64,000 nt of DNA from an uncultured Sediminibacterium sp. (lineage in GTDB: Bacteria; Bacteroidota; Bacteroidia; Chitinophagales; Chitinophagaceae): NCBI RefSeq assembly GCF_946481145.1, contig NZ_CAMLMJ010000020.1, forward strand, positions 1 to 64,000, given 5' to 3'. The position numbers were made by a program, and so were the translations under genes. This document shows, piece by piece, positions 6,721 to 16,036 of the stretch. The first letter of the stretch is position 1; every line of letters begins with the position of its first letter. The notes under the pieces were generated by a model that was not told the origin of the DNA, did no database searches, and worked only from the letters and a program-made list of their open reading frames with translations.

Positions 6721-8574
6721 CTATTTCTTTATCAACTCTCTCACTGCCGTAACCAACTCCCCTTTAGTAATCGGTATGCCCATGATTTTATTATATCCTT
6801 TGGCATCTACCAGGTATTGGTCGCGGATGATTTTGATGAGTTGACCGTTATTGATTTCGGGAATGAGTACATGTTCAAAATTGCCGATGATCTCTCCCAG
6901 GTTTTTCGGGAAGGGTCTTAAGTAGCGAATATGCGCATGACTCACTTCTATGCCTTCTGCCAGTAATTCCACTACGGCACTTTTAATGGCACCGTAGGTA
7001 GATCCCCAACCTAGTATCAATACTTTTCCTTTTTCGGGTCCGTTATCTAATGTTTGTAATGGAATGTAATCTGCAATCTTATCTACTTTGGCCTGGCGTG
7101 TTTTCACCATGTGCTGGTGATTCTCTGGCTCATAGTTTACATTACCCGTAACGTCTTGTTTTTCCAGTCCGCCTATACGATGTTCCAAACCAGCGGTACC
7201 AGGTACTGCCCATGGACGTACCAGTTTTTCATCGCGCTTATATGGCATGAATTTTTCTTCTCCTTCAGCCAACCCTTTTTTAAACTCAACCTTTATGGGC
7301 TGAAGATCTGATGATGATGGAAACTTCCATGGTTCGGCACCATTGGCAATATATCCGTCACTCAGTAAAATAACAGGAGTCATATGTTGCACCGCAATAC
7401 GTACTGCTTCATAAGCCACATCAAAACAATCGCTAGGAGTTGACGATGCTATTACAGGCATGGGGCACTCCCCATTTCTTCCATAATATGCTTGCAATAG
7501 ATCACTCTGTTCTGTTTTAGTTGGTAAACCGGTTGAAGGTCCACCGCGTTGGATATTTATAATGAGCAGTGGTATTTCAAGCATCACCGCCAAACCCATT
7601 GCTTCTGTTTTCAAAGCCATGCCCGGGCCTGAAGTAGTAGTGATACCCAATGATCCACCATAGCTTGCCCCAATTGCGGCGCTGATGCCCGCAATTTCAT
7701 CTTCTGCCTGAAAAGTGCGTATACCAAATGCTTTATGTTTACTTAACTCATGCAGGATATCTGATGCTGGTGTAATAGGATAGGTACCCAGGAAAATAGG
7801 CAACCCACTTTTTTCACTCGCAGCGATTAACCCCATCGATAAAGCCTGGTTTCCCATAATGCTACGGTATAAACCGGGGTTCATTTTGGCCTTCTCTACT
7901 TTATACCTTGTTGTAAACGATTCTGTAGTATCTCCATAATGGTATCCGGCTTGTAATACTTTGATATTACTTTGCAGGATCACATCTTTCTTACCAAACT
8001 TTTCTTTAAGGAAGTCAATAGTGTTTTCCAGACTACGATTATACATCCAGTATAGTAGTCCAAGTACAAACATATTCTTCGCACGGTCTCTTTCCTTCGT
8101 GCCAAGCTCAGTAAATTCTTTCAGCGCCTCGCGGGTAAGTTTGGTAACATCTACTTTGGTGAGTTCGTAACCGTCTAAACTACCATCGTCCAAAGGATTA
8201 ACACCATCGGGATAATTGGCAAGTCGCAGATTTTTTGCATCAAACCCATCAATATTGGCGATGATTTTTCCACCGGGTTTTATACTCTTCAGGTTAACTT
8301 TTAAGGCTGCTGCATTCATAGCAACCAATACATCACAAAGATCACCAGGGGTAAATACCCGGTCGCTGGAGAATCGTAACTGAAATCCACTTACCCCGGG
8401 TAAAGTACCGATGGGGGCACGAATTTCAGCTGGAAAATCTGGAAAAGTAGCCAGGTCAATCCCCAATAGCGCAGTATTATTGGTAAACTGCTGTCCTGTT
8501 AACTGCATCCCGTCACCACTGTCACCGGCAAATTTTATCACTACATCCTGTAGAAGCGTTTCTTTTCTTTCCAT
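6721..8574 (-). CDS. 2-oxoacid:acceptor oxidoreductase, fused gamma-alpha subunit
   Basis: A 617-residue subunit of a 2-oxoacid:ferredoxin oxidoreductase, probably acting on 2-oxoglutarate (KorA type), which makes an acyl-CoA and reduces ferredoxin. The N-terminal gamma domain has GDSGDGMQLTGQQ (residues 17-29). The alpha domain follows with TYPITPASDI, QAEDEIAGISAAIGASYGG, TSGPGMALKTEAMGL and QRGGPSTGLPTKTEQSDL. The ATG at 8574 is chosen because a perfect minus-strand -7 box lies at 8593-8600; longer starts would overlap that box. The TPP-binding beta subunit, usually encoded next door, is not in this window. Calling it KorA rather than PorA is inference from the fused gamma-alpha layout. 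Confidence 0.93.
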   Translation of the reverse strand: MERKETLLQDVVIKFAGDSGDGMQLTGQQFTNNTALLGIDLATFPDFPAEIRAPIGTLPGVSGFQLRFSSDRVFTPGDLCDVLVAMNAAALKVNLKSIKPGGKIIANIDGFDAKNLRLANYPDGVNPLDDGSLDGYELTKVDVTKLTREALKEFTELGTKERDRAKNMFVLGLLYWMYNRSLENTIDFLKEKFGKKDVILQSNIKVLQAGYHYGDTTESFTTRYKVEKAKMNPGLYRSIMGNQALSMGLIAASEKSGLPIFLGTYPITPASDILHELSKHKAFGIRTFQAEDEIAGISAAIGASYGGSLGITTTSGPGMALKTEAMGLAVMLEIPLLIINIQRGGPSTGLPTKTEQSDLLQAYYGRNGECPMPVIASSTPSDCFDVAYEAVRIAVQHMTPVILLSDGYIANGAEPWKFPSSSDLQPIKVEFKKGLAEGEEKFMPYKRDEKLVRPWAVPGTAGLEHRIGGLEKQDVTGNVNYEPENHQHMVKTRQAKVDKIADYIPLQTLDNGPEKGKVLILGWGSTYGAIKSAVVELLAEGIEVSHAHIRYLRPFPKNLGEIIGNFEHVLIPEINNGQLIKIIRDQYLVDAKGYNKIMGIPITKGELVTAVRELIKK

Positions 8575-8592
8575 CCGATAGGCTTTATATAG

Positions 8593-8600
8593 CAAAGTTA
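8593..8600 (-). promoter_or_regulatory. -7 box (TAACTTTG on the minus strand)
   Basis: The minus strand reads TAACTTTG, a full match to TAnnTTTG. Transcription would start near 8586, 12 bases before the ATG of the oxidoreductase gene, which supports that start choice. Confidence 0.5.
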
Positions 8601-8708
8601 GCAATATTGAAGCTCCCCTGCCAGCAGATTTGCCAAAATCGAAAAACAATAATCATCTGTCATAAATTAGTTTATATTAATTAAATGTTTGTTATATTGA
8701 TTTCCCAT

Positions 8709-10994
8709 ATGTATAGAATATTACTTTCTTTCTTGTGTATCGGCTTTGTTTTACCCTTGATAGCACAGGAAAGAATATATATTCATTACGATAGAGCCCA
8801 GTATAGTGCAGGTGATACTATCTGGTTCAAAGCCTACTTTTATAATAATGGGAAACCATCTTTCGCCAGTAAGAATTTTTACCTTCAACTCGTTGATTTG
8901 AATGGCAAGAAGATTGCAGAGCAACATTATGTGGTGATAGGCGGTTCTGTAAATGGTGGTATTGCGTTATCCGACACCTTAAAACAATCATATTATGTAG
9001 TAAGGGCTTTTACACCTGAAAGCATCGGGTATGAGGAAGCATTTATTTATAAAAAAATATTACCACTTCAGCAACGATCAATCGTACGAAAAAAAACAGG
9101 TTCACTATTAGCAAACTTTGTGGCGGATGGTAATGTATGGCCATTAGGTGTAGAAACTTCAATTTTTGCATATACCCGTTCTGCTGGTGGTGCACCCGTA
9201 TCTGTAAAGGGGGTTATTAAAGATGAAAAAGATTCTATTGTTCAGCAATTTACATCTGATGAATATGGCATTGCGCAGTTTAACCTCAAAGCCATAAACT
9301 GCGGGCCGTACCGCGCCTCTATTATCTGGAACAATGAATCGCATATATATGAATTACCCAGAGTTGATTCTACGGGTATTGGTTTGAATGTTAGAACGGA
9401 AGGAAATGGGTTTGAATACAGGATAATGATAGGCAAGCACCTTGCCATTAAGGATACTTTACTATTATCGGTTAAACAAAAAAACCAGTTGTTATTTTAT
9501 AAAGAATATGTTTTACAAAAAGAGCTAGGTATTCAAGGAAGAGTAAATTTTTCCAATGCTGATGCTGGCTTTTTTGAATGTGTACTTGAAAATAAAAATG
9601 GTAAAGTACTGGCATCCAGAACTATTTTTGCCATCCCGGAAAAAATACAAACCACAGTTGAGATAAAACCAGAACAGCTTGATTTTGCAGCTCACGCACT
9701 CAATAAGTTCAATCTAATTTTTCCTGATACCATTCCACGTTCCTATTCCGTATCGGTGACAGCAGATTCCAACCTGAACGATAGCGAACAACAGGAATGG
9801 GTTGATTATCGTTTACTACTACCAGGTTTTCTCAAAGAAGATCTGAATGCTTTACAGCACGATTATGCCCGTTTTTTTTCTGACACGAATGGTATCAGCC
9901 AGCTCAATAGGGTATTGGCTTTTTATAAACCTCATCGCTTTATTTCGGAAGGGGTTAAAGCCGCTGATCCATATCTGATAAGTACAGAAGGAACTGTATA
10001 TAATAATAAAAATACGGGAATAATGAGCGGCGGTAGTTTAAAAATGTTAATGGTGAATGATGGAAAACAATTACTGATTGAAACACCTGTATCTACTACC
10101 GGAAGATTTAAAGTTGATTCCCTTATTTTCTTTGGAGATGCCCGCATTTATTATACATACTATAATGAAAAGGGAAGAACACTAAGCGCCAAAATCAGGG
10201 TTGATAGTACAGAGCGTGATTTTCGTTTTAACCAGATCCCCTACTATAAACAGTTGTATGCTTCATTGATTGATACGGGTAATCTCAATCGCCCCGTATT
10301 TGCGCCCGCTACCGGAACTACGCTCAAAGAGGTAACCGTTTTCACCAAGATCAAAAAACCAACTGTTGCCGACAGATATGTAAGTGACCGTTTTAAAAAT
10401 GATGGGAAGGTTTTATTTGATATGACCCAGACTTTAAGCCGACCAACGCTTGATCAACTGATTCGTGTAAAGCTCCCTTCTTTGTACATTAAACAGGAGG
10501 GGCCTGATGAATACAAATTACTTACTAAAACATATTACGGTTTAAGTCAACTGACAGGTCAATGGGAAGTTGATATTTATCTTGATGAATATAAAGTAAG
10601 GTTACAGGATGTATTAAACATCAATCTTGAAGATATCGCATTGATTAAATACAATACGGTTGGATTTCCAATTGGGGCCCTATTCATTTATCTTAAAAAA
10701 GCGGAAGATCGTGCCATTAATCTTCCATCCCGGACACAGTTTTTTGATATTAAAGGATATTCTCCCATTCTGACATATAACCCGGTTGATTATGAAGAGA
10801 TAGACAAATCAAACCCTATCAGCGACAAAAGGAAAACCCTGTTATGGAAACCAGATATATATGTTCATTCTGTTGACGCAAAACCAGCTATCATATTTTA
10901 TAATAATGATCAGGCAACTTCCTTTTTAATTACTGTAGAAGGCATGGATTTAAAAGGGAGACTATTTAAGAAACAGTTACGTGTACAGAAGTAA
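8709..10994 (+). CDS. Large secreted protein with MG2-like and TonB-plug-like regions
   Basis: An exported protein of about 760 residues. The signal peptide is MYRILLSFLCIGFVLPLIAQ; an ATG 24 bases upstream (8685) is possible too. The first mature segment (ERIYIHYDRAQYSAGDTIWFKAYF) matches the MG2 domain of alpha-2-macroglobulin-like bacterial proteins. Further beta-rich domains follow. Near the C-terminal third, TLKEVTVFTKIKK followed by LIRVKLPSLYIK and IDVYLDEYKV-like strands (actual text VDIYLDEYKVRLQDVLNI) resemble a TonB-dependent receptor plug without its barrel. Proteins with this MG2 plus plug layout are frequent in Bacteroidota and are thought to sit in the periplasm or at the outer membrane; the function is not known. 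No operon partner is evident. Confidence 0.75.
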   Translation: MYRILLSFLCIGFVLPLIAQERIYIHYDRAQYSAGDTIWFKAYFYNNGKPSFASKNFYLQLVDLNGKKIAEQHYVVIGGSVNGGIALSDTLKQSYYVVRAFTPESIGYEEAFIYKKILPLQQRSIVRKKTGSLLANFVADGNVWPLGVETSIFAYTRSAGGAPVSVKGVIKDEKDSIVQQFTSDEYGIAQFNLKAINCGPYRASIIWNNESHIYELPRVDSTGIGLNVRTEGNGFEYRIMIGKHLAIKDTLLLSVKQKNQLLFYKEYVLQKELGIQGRVNFSNADAGFFECVLENKNGKVLASRTIFAIPEKIQTTVEIKPEQLDFAAHALNKFNLIFPDTIPRSYSVSVTADSNLNDSEQQEWVDYRLLLPGFLKEDLNALQHDYARFFSDTNGISQLNRVLAFYKPHRFISEGVKAADPYLISTEGTVYNNKNTGIMSGGSLKMLMVNDGKQLLIETPVSTTGRFKVDSLIFFGDARIYYTYYNEKGRTLSAKIRVDSTERDFRFNQIPYYKQLYASLIDTGNLNRPVFAPATGTTLKEVTVFTKIKKPTVADRYVSDRFKNDGKVLFDMTQTLSRPTLDQLIRVKLPSLYIKQEGPDEYKLLTKTYYGLSQLTGQWEVDIYLDEYKVRLQDVLNINLEDIALIKYNTVGFPIGALFIYLKKAEDRAINLPSRTQFFDIKGYSPILTYNPVDYEEIDKSNPISDKRKTLLWKPDIYVHSVDAKPAIIFYNNDQATSFLITVEGMDLKGRLFKKQLRVQK

Positions 10995-11071
10995 ACCAAC
11001 ACGCATCAAATGATAAAGGTTAATTTTCCTGGGACACAGGTTAAGCTAGCATCTTTCCAAACCGTTTTGCA

Positions 11072-11079
11072 TATATTTG
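11072..11079 (+). promoter_or_regulatory. -7 box (TATATTTG)
   Basis: TATATTTG fully matches TAnnTTTG and lies 20 bases before the ATG of the BI-1 family gene. No clear -33 TTTG is present. Confidence 0.45.
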
Positions 11080-11098
11080 AGTATTAAAAAAGAACAAT

Positions 11099-11866
11099 AT
11101 GGCTTTATTTAAATCTAGTAACCCTACCCTGTCTGAGAAAATGTTTAATAAGAGCCTACAGGCAGATGCTGCGGCACAGGGTGTAATGAGTGTGAGAGGA
11201 ACCATTAATAAGTTTGGTTTCCTGATGCTGATGGTGATAGGATCTGCATCTTATACCTGGCATTTGTTTGAGCAACTGAATGAAGGATTAATGAATACCC
11301 TGATGATTGTAGGTGCCATTGGTGGTTTAATCACAGGACTTGTTATTTCATTTAAACCGAATTGGGCTCAATATGCTGCGCCAGCCTATGGTATTTTACA
11401 AGGATTCTTCATTGGCGGTATTTCAGCCATATTGAATGCTGCATTTGCAGATAAATACCCTGGACTTGTAATGCAGGCTGTAGGACTAACTTTTGGTGTT
11501 GCGATTGCCATGTTTGCATTGTATAATTTCAGGATCATTAAACCTACTCAACGATTCAGGTCGATTGTAATATCTGCCTTAATGGGCATTATGATTTTTT
11601 ACCTGATTACCATGGTGCTGAATCTTTTCGGTGTTACAGTAAGCTTCCTGTATGATAGCAGTTGGTTAAGTATTGGTATCAGTCTTTTTGTAATTACCAT
11701 TGCTGCCTTAATGTTGATTCTCGATTTCGAAAGAATTGAACAGGGAGCAGAAATGGGTGCCCCTAAATATATGGAATGGTATTGTGCATTCGGATTAATG
11801 GTTACCATCATCTGGCTTTATATTGAAATACTGAAGCTTTTGAGTAAACTGGGAAGCAGAGATTAA
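11099..11866 (+). CDS. Bax inhibitor-1 / YccA family membrane protein
   Basis: A 255-residue inner-membrane protein with seven hydrophobic segments after a soluble N-terminus of about 35 residues. Features of the BI-1/YccA family are the AAPAYGILQGFFIGGISA segment and the late segment ILDFERIEQGAEMGAPKYMEWYCAF, where the acidic residues that act as a pH and calcium gate in characterised BI-1 homologues are found. In E. coli YccA modulates FtsH; whether this one does is not known. It is monocistronic, with a promoter upstream and a strong bidirectional terminator immediately after. Confidence 0.92.
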   Translation: MALFKSSNPTLSEKMFNKSLQADAAAQGVMSVRGTINKFGFLMLMVIGSASYTWHLFEQLNEGLMNTLMIVGAIGGLITGLVISFKPNWAQYAAPAYGILQGFFIGGISAILNAAFADKYPGLVMQAVGLTFGVAIAMFALYNFRIIKPTQRFRSIVISALMGIMIFYLITMVLNLFGVTVSFLYDSSWLSIGISLFVITIAALMLILDFERIEQGAEMGAPKYMEWYCAFGLMVTIIWLYIEILKLLSKLGSRD

Positions 11867-11877
11867 TCTCCTTTGCG

Positions 11878-11920
11878 TATAAAAAAACCATCCGCCAAAA
11901 AAGTGGATGGTTTTTTTATA
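11878..11920. terminator. Intrinsic terminator after the BI-1 gene
   Basis: A long stem pairs TATAAAAAAACCATCCGC (11878-11895) with GTGGATGGTTTTTTTATA (11903-11920), with one G-T pair. The T run on the plus strand and the A run on the left arm would allow termination in both directions. Confidence 0.85.
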
Positions 11921-11968
11921 CCCACCATTAACGCAATCAAACTATCTTAGACCTGAATAATATTTGCC

Positions 11969-13990
11969 ATGCAATTCAACAGAACCAAGCTAACAGACGA
12001 CGAACTAGTATTCATTTACAGAAGCCTTGTATTGCCCAGAATGATAGAGGAAAAAATGCTGGTATTACTACGCCAGGGCAAAATCAGTAAATGGTTCAGT
12101 GGTATTGGTCAGGAAGCTATTGCTGTAGGCAGCACCCTTGCCCTGCAAAAAGATGAGTGGATTATGCCACTGCATCGCAACCTCGGTGTATTTACCACCA
12201 GGCAAATGGGGTTGGAAAAACTGTTTAAACAATGGCAGGGCAATAAAGATGGTTACAGCAAAGGGCGCGAACGCAGTTTTCATTTTGGTAGTAAACCGCA
12301 TTATATCTGTGGTATGATTTCTCACCTCGGTCCACAGCTTGCCTTAGCTGATGGGGTAGCACTGGCTTATAAACTCAAAAAAGAAAATAAAGTATCACTT
12401 GCTTATTCCGGCGATGGCGGCACCAGCGAAGGAGATTTTCATGAAGCTTTAAATGTAGCGGCAGTTTGGGAACTACCCGTAATTTTTGTGATTGAAAACA
12501 ACGGCTATGGTTTGAGCACTCCCGTTAATGAACAATACCGTTGCGAAAGCCTGGTTGATAAAGCCAAAGGTTATGGCATGGAAGGAATTCGGATTGATGG
12601 TAATAATATACTTGAAGTATACGATACTATTCGCGGGGTACGCGATTACTGTATCAATCATCAAAAACCATATCTCATAGAATGCATGACATTCCGCATG
12701 CGCGGCCACGAAGAAGCCAGTGGCACCAAATATGTACCAAAAGAATTGTTTGAAGAATGGGGCAAGAAAGATCCCGTTAAAAATTATGAACAGTTCCTGA
12801 TCAGCGAAGGAATTATCAGTGAAATGCAGGTAGCTGAAACCAGGAACGAATTCAGGGATTATATTGAAACAGAACTAAAAGCAGCATTCGAAGCAGAAGC
12901 AATTATACCAGACAGTGAAGAAGAACTGAGAGATGTTTATGCTAAAAAGTCAATGGTCGATAGTCAAAGGTCAATAGTTAATATTGAGGATACGCAAGCT
13001 ACTATTCACCATTCACCATTCACCATTCACGAAAAACGCTTTATAGACGCTTTACAAGACGGCCTTCGGCAAAGTATGGAGCAACACGAAAACCTGATTC
13101 TCATGGGTCAGGATATTGCTGAGTATGGAGGAGCATTTAAAATCACCGAAGGTTTTGTTGATCAGTTTGGTAAAGACCGTGTACGCAACACACCTTTATG
13201 TGAGAGTGCGATTGTAGGTACTGCATTAGGATTAAGTCTGGAAAATTATAAGTCAGTGATGGAAATGCAGTTTGCCGATTTTGTAAGTGTTGGTTTTAAC
13301 CAGATCGTTAATAATCTTGCCAAAATACATTACCGCTGGGGACAAAATGCCGACGTAGTAATACGTATGCCTACCGGAGGTGGTGTAGGTGCCGGACCTT
13401 TTCATTCTCAAAGCAATGAAGCATGGTTTACACATGTACCCGGACTTAAAGTTGTTTACCCATCTAATCCGCAGGATGCAAAAGGATTATTGACTGCGGC
13501 CATCAATGATCCGAACCCGGTGATGTTTTTTGAGCATAAAGCCCTTTACAGAAGTGTAACGGGCATGGTGCCAAACGAATACTATGAAACACCTATCGGT
13601 AAAGCAATTATTACCAAAGCTGGAACAGATATCTCCATTATAACCTATGGCGCAGGCGTGCAATGGGCACTCGCATTCCAGGAACAGCACCCGGAAATCT
13701 CCTTACATATACTTGATCTCAGAACACTGCTTCCGCTTGACTTTGAAGCCATACGAAATGCAGTAGCTACAACCGGAAAAGTGTTGATTTTACATGAGGA
13801 TACTTTAACCGGTGGCATTGGGGGAGAAATCAGTGCACTAATCAGTGAACATTGTTTTGAATTACTTGATGCACCAATTATACGTTGTGCTTCTTTAGAC
13901 ACACCGGTTCCTTTTAATATAGAATTAGAGAAAAATTTTATGGCTGATAGCCGGTTAGCAGATTCAATTAAAAAATTGATGACTTATTAA
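11969..13990 (+). CDS. Fused E1 alpha/beta subunit of a 2-oxoacid dehydrogenase
   Basis: A 673-residue thiamine-diphosphate enzyme that decarboxylates a 2-oxoacid (pyruvate or branched-chain) and loads the lipoyl group of E2. The alpha half carries the TPP motif GDG (148-150) to NN (177-178). The beta half starts near residue 355 and has MGQDIAEYGGAFKITEGF, VMEMQFADF, RMPTGGGVGAGPFHSQS and the C-terminal transketolase domain. In many bacteria these are two genes. The linker, residues about 328-354, is encoded by repeat words (GTCAATGG/AGTCAAAGGTCAATAG, then CATTCACCATTCACCATTCAC) otherwise found between genes in this genome. No E2 or E3 gene is nearby, so the substrate cannot be fixed from context. 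Confidence 0.93.
   Translation: MQFNRTKLTDDELVFIYRSLVLPRMIEEKMLVLLRQGKISKWFSGIGQEAIAVGSTLALQKDEWIMPLHRNLGVFTTRQMGLEKLFKQWQGNKDGYSKGRERSFHFGSKPHYICGMISHLGPQLALADGVALAYKLKKENKVSLAYSGDGGTSEGDFHEALNVAAVWELPVIFVIENNGYGLSTPVNEQYRCESLVDKAKGYGMEGIRIDGNNILEVYDTIRGVRDYCINHQKPYLIECMTFRMRGHEEASGTKYVPKELFEEWGKKDPVKNYEQFLISEGIISEMQVAETRNEFRDYIETELKAAFEAEAIIPDSEEELRDVYAKKSMVDSQRSIVNIEDTQATIHHSPFTIHEKRFIDALQDGLRQSMEQHENLILMGQDIAEYGGAFKITEGFVDQFGKDRVRNTPLCESAIVGTALGLSLENYKSVMEMQFADFVSVGFNQIVNNLAKIHYRWGQNADVVIRMPTGGGVGAGPFHSQSNEAWFTHVPGLKVVYPSNPQDAKGLLTAAINDPNPVMFFEHKALYRSVTGMVPNEYYETPIGKAIITKAGTDISIITYGAGVQWALAFQEQHPEISLHILDLRTLLPLDFEAIRNAVATTGKVLILHEDTLTGGIGGEISALISEHCFELLDAPIIRCASLDTPVPFNIELEKNFMADSRLADSIKKLMTY
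12950..13030. repeat. Intergenic-type repeat words read in frame inside the E1 gene
   Basis: The words GTCAATGGTCGATAGTC and GTCAATAGTTAAT are followed by ACTATTCACC and three more ATTCACC units. The same words occur in the gaps at 6027-6054, 26313-26380 and 57431-57617. Here they encode a low-complexity linker including IHHSPFTIHE. Confidence 0.85.
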
Positions 13991-14116
13991 TTATCTTAAT
14001 ACCTCCATTCATCTAACCCATCTGCGTAACCTTCCTTTATCAGGGTAACATTCGGAACCCACAGAACAAATGACAAAAAAGTTTACGTAAGGAGAGAGAT
14101 ATTTAATGTACGATTT

Positions 14117-15640
14117 ATGAAAAAGATTATTTTTCTGGAATTGTTAGTACTGCTATGCATCTTCTGTAAAGCACAAAAGCAACAGGCTTACCAGCCTCCC
14201 TATTTTGCAGAACAAAACCGACTACAAAAAATAGCACCCCTGTTTCCGGCCATTGAACAACTCTACCGCACACACGCAGAAAAAAATCATTTCCCAGGTT
14301 ACACATTTGGTATTGTGCTTGACGGCAAATTGGTATTTTCCGGTAGCGGTGGTTATCTTGATGTTCACAAAAAAAATCCGGTTACAACAGACTCGAGGTT
14401 CCGTATAGCATCGATGTCTAAAAGTTTTACTGCAATGGCTATTGTAAAACTGAGAGACGAGGGCAAACTTCGCTTGGATGATCCGGTTGAAAAATACATT
14501 CCAGAAATAAAAGGACAACAACTCACCAACGACGCTCCAACACTTACCATTCGCGATTTGATAACACATGCAGGTGGCTTTCCGCAGGATGACCCCTGGG
14601 GCGATCGTCAACTGGCAGATACTGAAGCAGAATTACTGGCCCTCATTAAAAAAGGTCTGCATTATTCCAATGTAACAGGAGTTAAATATGAATACAGTAA
14701 TCTCGGATTTACCATGTTAGGTTATATCATTCATAAGGTTTCAGGTAAACCTTATAGCAAGTATATAGCTGAAAATATCTGGGAACCACTTGGTATGACA
14801 GCATCCACTTTTGAATACAACAGCGTACCTGCAGCTTCGCTGGCTAAAGGCCATAGATGGATCAATAATAGTTGGAGAGATGAACCGCTTTTACACGATG
14901 GTATTTTTGGTGCAATGGGTGGAATGATAACCTCACTGAATTCATTCAGTAAGTACATGGCTTTACATTTAAGTGCATGGCCACCTTCCAATGATAAAGA
15001 CTTAGGACCCATTAAAAGAAGTAGTATTCGTGAAATGCACCAGCCTCATAATTTTAGTTCATTAAACAGCCAGTACCGATACCCAGATGGAAGGTTATGC
15101 CCGATGGTTACCGCATACGGTTATGGCTTGCGCTGGTCGAGGGATTGTGAAGGAAGAACTTCTGTCGGTCACAGTGGTGGCTTACCGGGTTTTGGTAGCA
15201 ATTGGGTAATACTTCCAGAGTTTGGAATTGGAGTGGTGATGTTTGCAAACCTTACGTATGCATCTACCGCCGGTATTAATGCACAGGTATTAGATACCTT
15301 GGTGAGAGCTGGTGGATTAAAACCAAGAATTGTCCCATCTTCCGATATACTTTTAGATGCACAAAAAAGATTACTTGAAATTATACCATCCTGGGATAAA
15401 GCAGAAAAATCAGGTTTGTTTGCCGATAACTTTTTTGATGATTATCCTATCGAAAGTCTGAAAGCGCAGTACCGTAAGATGTTTGAATCAGTCGGAAAAA
15501 TTAAACAAGTGGGAGATATGATACCCGAAAATCAATTGCGTGGCAGCTTTACTATCTATGGCGAAAAGGGAAATATCAATCTCTTTTTTACTATGACGCC
15601 TGAAAACCCTTCAAAAATTCAAGAGTTAAGCATAAGGTAG
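14117..15640 (+). CDS. Secreted serine hydrolase, class C beta-lactamase fold
   Basis: A 507-residue exported enzyme of the penicillin-binding-protein/beta-lactamase class C family (peptidase S12-like). A signal peptide covers residues 1-20 (ending CKAQ). The active-site motifs are SxxK at Ser99-Met-Ser-Lys102, Tyr193-Ser-Asn195 and His352-Ser-Gly-Gly355 in place of KTG. A C-terminal extension of about 100 residues follows the catalytic domain. Such enzymes act as D-aminopeptidases, DD-peptidases, esterases or beta-lactamases; the sequence does not decide. The M19 dipeptidase and D-aminoacylase encoded nearby make peptides with D-amino acids a reasonable substrate guess. Transcribed alone. 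Confidence 0.88.
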   Translation: MKKIIFLELLVLLCIFCKAQKQQAYQPPYFAEQNRLQKIAPLFPAIEQLYRTHAEKNHFPGYTFGIVLDGKLVFSGSGGYLDVHKKNPVTTDSRFRIASMSKSFTAMAIVKLRDEGKLRLDDPVEKYIPEIKGQQLTNDAPTLTIRDLITHAGGFPQDDPWGDRQLADTEAELLALIKKGLHYSNVTGVKYEYSNLGFTMLGYIIHKVSGKPYSKYIAENIWEPLGMTASTFEYNSVPAASLAKGHRWINNSWRDEPLLHDGIFGAMGGMITSLNSFSKYMALHLSAWPPSNDKDLGPIKRSSIREMHQPHNFSSLNSQYRYPDGRLCPMVTAYGYGLRWSRDCEGRTSVGHSGGLPGFGSNWVILPEFGIGVVMFANLTYASTAGINAQVLDTLVRAGGLKPRIVPSSDILLDAQKRLLEIIPSWDKAEKSGLFADNFFDDYPIESLKAQYRKMFESVGKIKQVGDMIPENQLRGSFTIYGEKGNINLFFTMTPENPSKIQELSIR

Positions 15641-15683
15641 CACTTGTCATTTTTTAATATGGCTTCTTTAAACCATTACAGTC

Positions 15684-15896
15684 CCAAGAAAATTGGCTTC
15701 AAGCTGCAAGCCGCAAGCTACAAGCCTTGACGGGTGCTTTTTTATAGACTTTCTGCACTAAATGGAATAATAGAGGGGGAGAAAACTTAAAGTCAGTTGC
15801 TTAAAGTAATATTTGGTTGCCGTAAATGCACTATCTGCTATTAATTAAACACAGATATTCATACGCGACATCTAAAGCTCGCGGTTAAATTTCCCC
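15684..15896 (+). repeat. Dispersed element, copy 1 (about 213 bp)
   Basis: It starts with GGCTTCAAGCTGCAAGCC and ends with a degenerate inverted copy (GCTCGCGGTTAAATTTCCCC). Core matches shared with the copies at 20143-20361 and 27604-27829 are CTTGACGGGTGC, ACTTTCTGC, GGAATAATAGA, CTTAAAGTAATAT and GCACTATCTG. It fills most of the 396-base gap between the serine hydrolase and porin genes. The rest of the gap holds only the porin promoter. Confidence 0.8.
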
Positions 15897-16008
15897 GGAC
15901 AACAATCTTTTTCAGGTATACCTATTGCAGTTAATCCTGTAAATACCCAACCAGTGTTATCAAATCATTACCAAATGATTAATAAATAGTTATTAAATAG
16001 TTACCGAA

Positions 16009-16016
16009 TAATTTTG
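16009..16016 (+). promoter_or_regulatory. -7 box of the porin gene (TAATTTTG)
   Basis: TAATTTTG fully matches TAnnTTTG and is 21 bases before the ATG. An AT-rich stretch with repeated AAATAGTTA words precedes it. No PHO-box-like direct repeat is evident by eye. Confidence 0.5.
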
Positions 16017-16036
16017 CGTCAACCATTTACGGCACT

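Noticed and set aside
11959..11966. AATATTTG just before the fused E1 gene as a -7 box
   Set aside because: It lacks the first T of the consensus and is too close to the ATG; transcription would start inside the gene.
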